Positions 63,109 through 64,000 of a stretch of DNA of 64,000 nucleotides are shown one piece after another. Where the stretch lies: positions 2,108,001 to 2,172,000 of the forward strand of contig NZ_CP009526.1 in NCBI RefSeq assembly GCF_000969985.1, given 5' to 3'. Source of the DNA: Methanosarcina barkeri str. Wiesmoor (GTDB lineage Archaea; Halobacteriota; Methanosarcinia; Methanosarcinales; Methanosarcinaceae). Under the pieces are notes generated by a model. The model was not told the DNA's origin. It did no database searches and worked only from the letters and a program-made list of their open reading frames with translations. Each line of letters starts with the position of its first letter. The stretch's first letter is position 1. The position numbers and the translations under genes are program-made.

Positions 63109-63521
63109 AAAAAGCAGCTTTTTTAATTGTATATCAAGCAATATTTATGTGCTTAAAAATACGGATCCAGGGATATATTGATCCAGATCAATAGCTCTTT
63201 TTCAATCCTATAACGTATAAAAATATAAAACTTAAAATGTATTGGACTGAAAATGTACATGGAGTAAAAAGCACTTGATATAAAGAAGAAAATAATAAAA
63301 CAATCAGCAAGAAAGCAAAAAAGGTAAAACCAGGCAATAAACGCAAAAAAATAATGTTAAACAGTCGACTGCGACTTGTTTGAATTGAAAGAAAGTCGAG
63401 TCCGAATAGAACAGGAAATTCCTGATGAAATTGAAAATTTTTAGTAAAGTATAAAATTTCGAATAAGGCGGAATAGATCGAATAAAATTGAAATAAATAA
63501 CCAGAAGGGGTATCCAGGAAT
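63109..63521. other. spacer, promoter region of the PASTA-protein gene
   Basis: About 410 AT-rich bases. No gene is seen on the plus strand. A long minus-strand frame over 63188-63967 is an antisense shadow of the coding sequence that follows. Confidence 0.5.
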
Positions 63522-64000
63522 ATGGAAGTAAAACTTGAACAACGTTTAACTGAACTCAGGGCAGAATACGAGTCAGGGCAGAAAATCCTAAAAGACATTG
63601 AATTAAAGCTTGCAGAACTTGAAGACCGAAAAAAAAATCTGAAAGAGACCCTCCTTCGCATTAGCGGGGCAATTGAATTGCTCGAAGAAGTGCTGGAAGA
63701 AAAAGAAGGCGCGGAAGTGCCAGAAACCACGGTAGAGCCCGGAACTGCCACAGAAAATGTAGAAGTTCCTAATGTTATAAAAAAGCCCCTTGAGAAAGCC
63801 ATTAAAATTCTGGAAGAAGCCGGGTTTAAAGCAGGAGAGATTATCGAACAAAAGACGGTTTTACCCATCGGGGTTATGGCTGGAGATATTCTCAAACAGG
63901 AACCGAAACCCGGCACGAAATCCCCTGCCGGATCATCCGTAAAACTTGTAGTTGCGGTAAAAGGCAAGTTTTTGCCACCTGAGAAAAACTCACTATGCGA
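63522..64000 (+). CDS. coiled-coil plus PASTA domain protein (3' end outside the window)
   Basis: ATG at 63522, with AGGAAT just upstream, opens a frame that is still open at base 64000, so at least 159 residues. Residues 1-65 form a charged coiled coil (L-E-Q-R-L-T-E-L-R-A-E-Y-E-S-G-Q-K, L-A-E-L-E-D-R-K-K-N-L-K-E-T). Then come an acidic linker and a PASTA domain at about 82-150 (V-P-N-V-I-K-K-P-L-E-K-A-I-K-I-L, A-G-D-I-L-K-Q-E-P-K-P-G-T-K, S-V-K-L-V-V-A-V-K-G). PASTA modules bind cell-wall precursors in bacteria. In this archaeon, with no signal peptide or membrane helix, the protein is probably cytoplasmic and its ligand is unknown. It likely ends soon after the window. Confidence 0.85.
   Translation, partial: MEVKLEQRLTELRAEYESGQKILKDIELKLAELEDRKKNLKETLLRISGAIELLEEVLEEKEGAEVPETTVEPGTATENVEVPNVIKKPLEKAIKILEEAGFKAGEIIEQKTVLPIGVMAGDILKQEPKPGTKSPAGSSVKLVVAVKGKFLPPEKNSLC

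Noticed and set aside
63188-63967. 259-residue minus-strand open frame
   Set aside because: Antisense shadow of the coiled-coil/PASTA gene; its Ser/Phe-rich composition is the complement of a Glu/Lys-rich coding strand.

Overview
This window looks like a stretch of a Methanosarcina chromosome. The species cannot be resolved from the sequence alone. The grounds are an AT-rich genome with very AT-rich spacers, a gamma-class carbonic anhydrase close to the M. thermophila Cam protein, DUF1638 and DUF169 proteins, iron-sulfur-flavoprotein-like sequence, multi-PAS/GAF cytoplasmic histidine kinases, and archaeal TATA boxes. No rRNA, tRNA or CRISPR array was seen. Coding density is low: about 45 intact genes, roughly ten decayed ones, and many spacers of 0.3-1.5 kb filled with short tandem repeats and palindromes.

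Layout. 0-3.3 kb: end of a CPBP-type membrane protease, an aminoacyl-histidine dipeptidase and a universal stress protein. 3.8-11.1 kb: two very large paralogous soluble sensor kinases (PAS/GAF/HisKA_2/HATPase). 11.9-13.4 kb: a small zinc protein and an AI-2E-type permease. 13.5-18.7 kb: a gene graveyard holding a frameshifted LURP-one-like gene, a tyrosine-recombinase N-terminus joined to a degenerate transposase, a shattered DUF4157 (HEAWH motif) gene, and a decayed MntA-HepT toxin-antitoxin pair. Only a VOC protein and a small Cys-containing protein look alive there. 18.8-23 kb: a MITE with target-site duplication, two DNA-binding regulators, 100-bp and 321-bp tandem duplications, and a DJ-1/PfpI protein. 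23-36 kb: a PLP-dependent Cys/Met enzyme, nicotinate phosphoribosyltransferase, a TolB-like propeller protein, exported carbonic anhydrase, a HEAT-repeat protein, a secreted coiled-coil protein and a phytoene-desaturase-like flavoprotein. 36-41 kb: a 35-residue membrane peptide, a broken flavoprotein gene, DUF169 and a tandemly duplicated four-helix membrane protein.

41.2-46.4 kb holds the clearest functional cluster: an ABC ATPase, an exported CARDB-like protein anchored by a C-terminal helix, and a MacB-like permease. Together they resemble MacAB/Lol-type machinery with the CARDB protein in the MacA position. An exported transglutaminase-like protein follows. Just before the permease gene a 68-bp unit containing a palindrome is duplicated. 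This creates two 23-codon micro-ORFs, each overlapping the next start codon as ATGA. 47-55.5 kb: a Cys-cluster protein, a membrane CHASE4 sensor kinase, DUF1638, two flavin-reductase-fold proteins, a methyltransferase and a FAS1 lipoprotein that apparently starts at ATT. 55.6-59.3 kb: a segmental duplication carrying two near-identical PAS-GAF proteins. 59.4 kb to the end: glucan phosphorylase, an IS66/LVIVD junction of two gene fragments, a TctA-like permease and the start of a PASTA protein.

Two themes run through the window. The first is a dispersed palindrome family (core AAGCC...GGCTTGA followed by G/C-CGAAAA) at 0.3, 33.2-33.3 and 43.6 kb. The second is a mutational signature of short tandem duplications (10, 14, 16, 18, 30, 57, 68, 100, 128 and 321 bp). 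These break, extend or re-phase reading frames in many of the affected genes.
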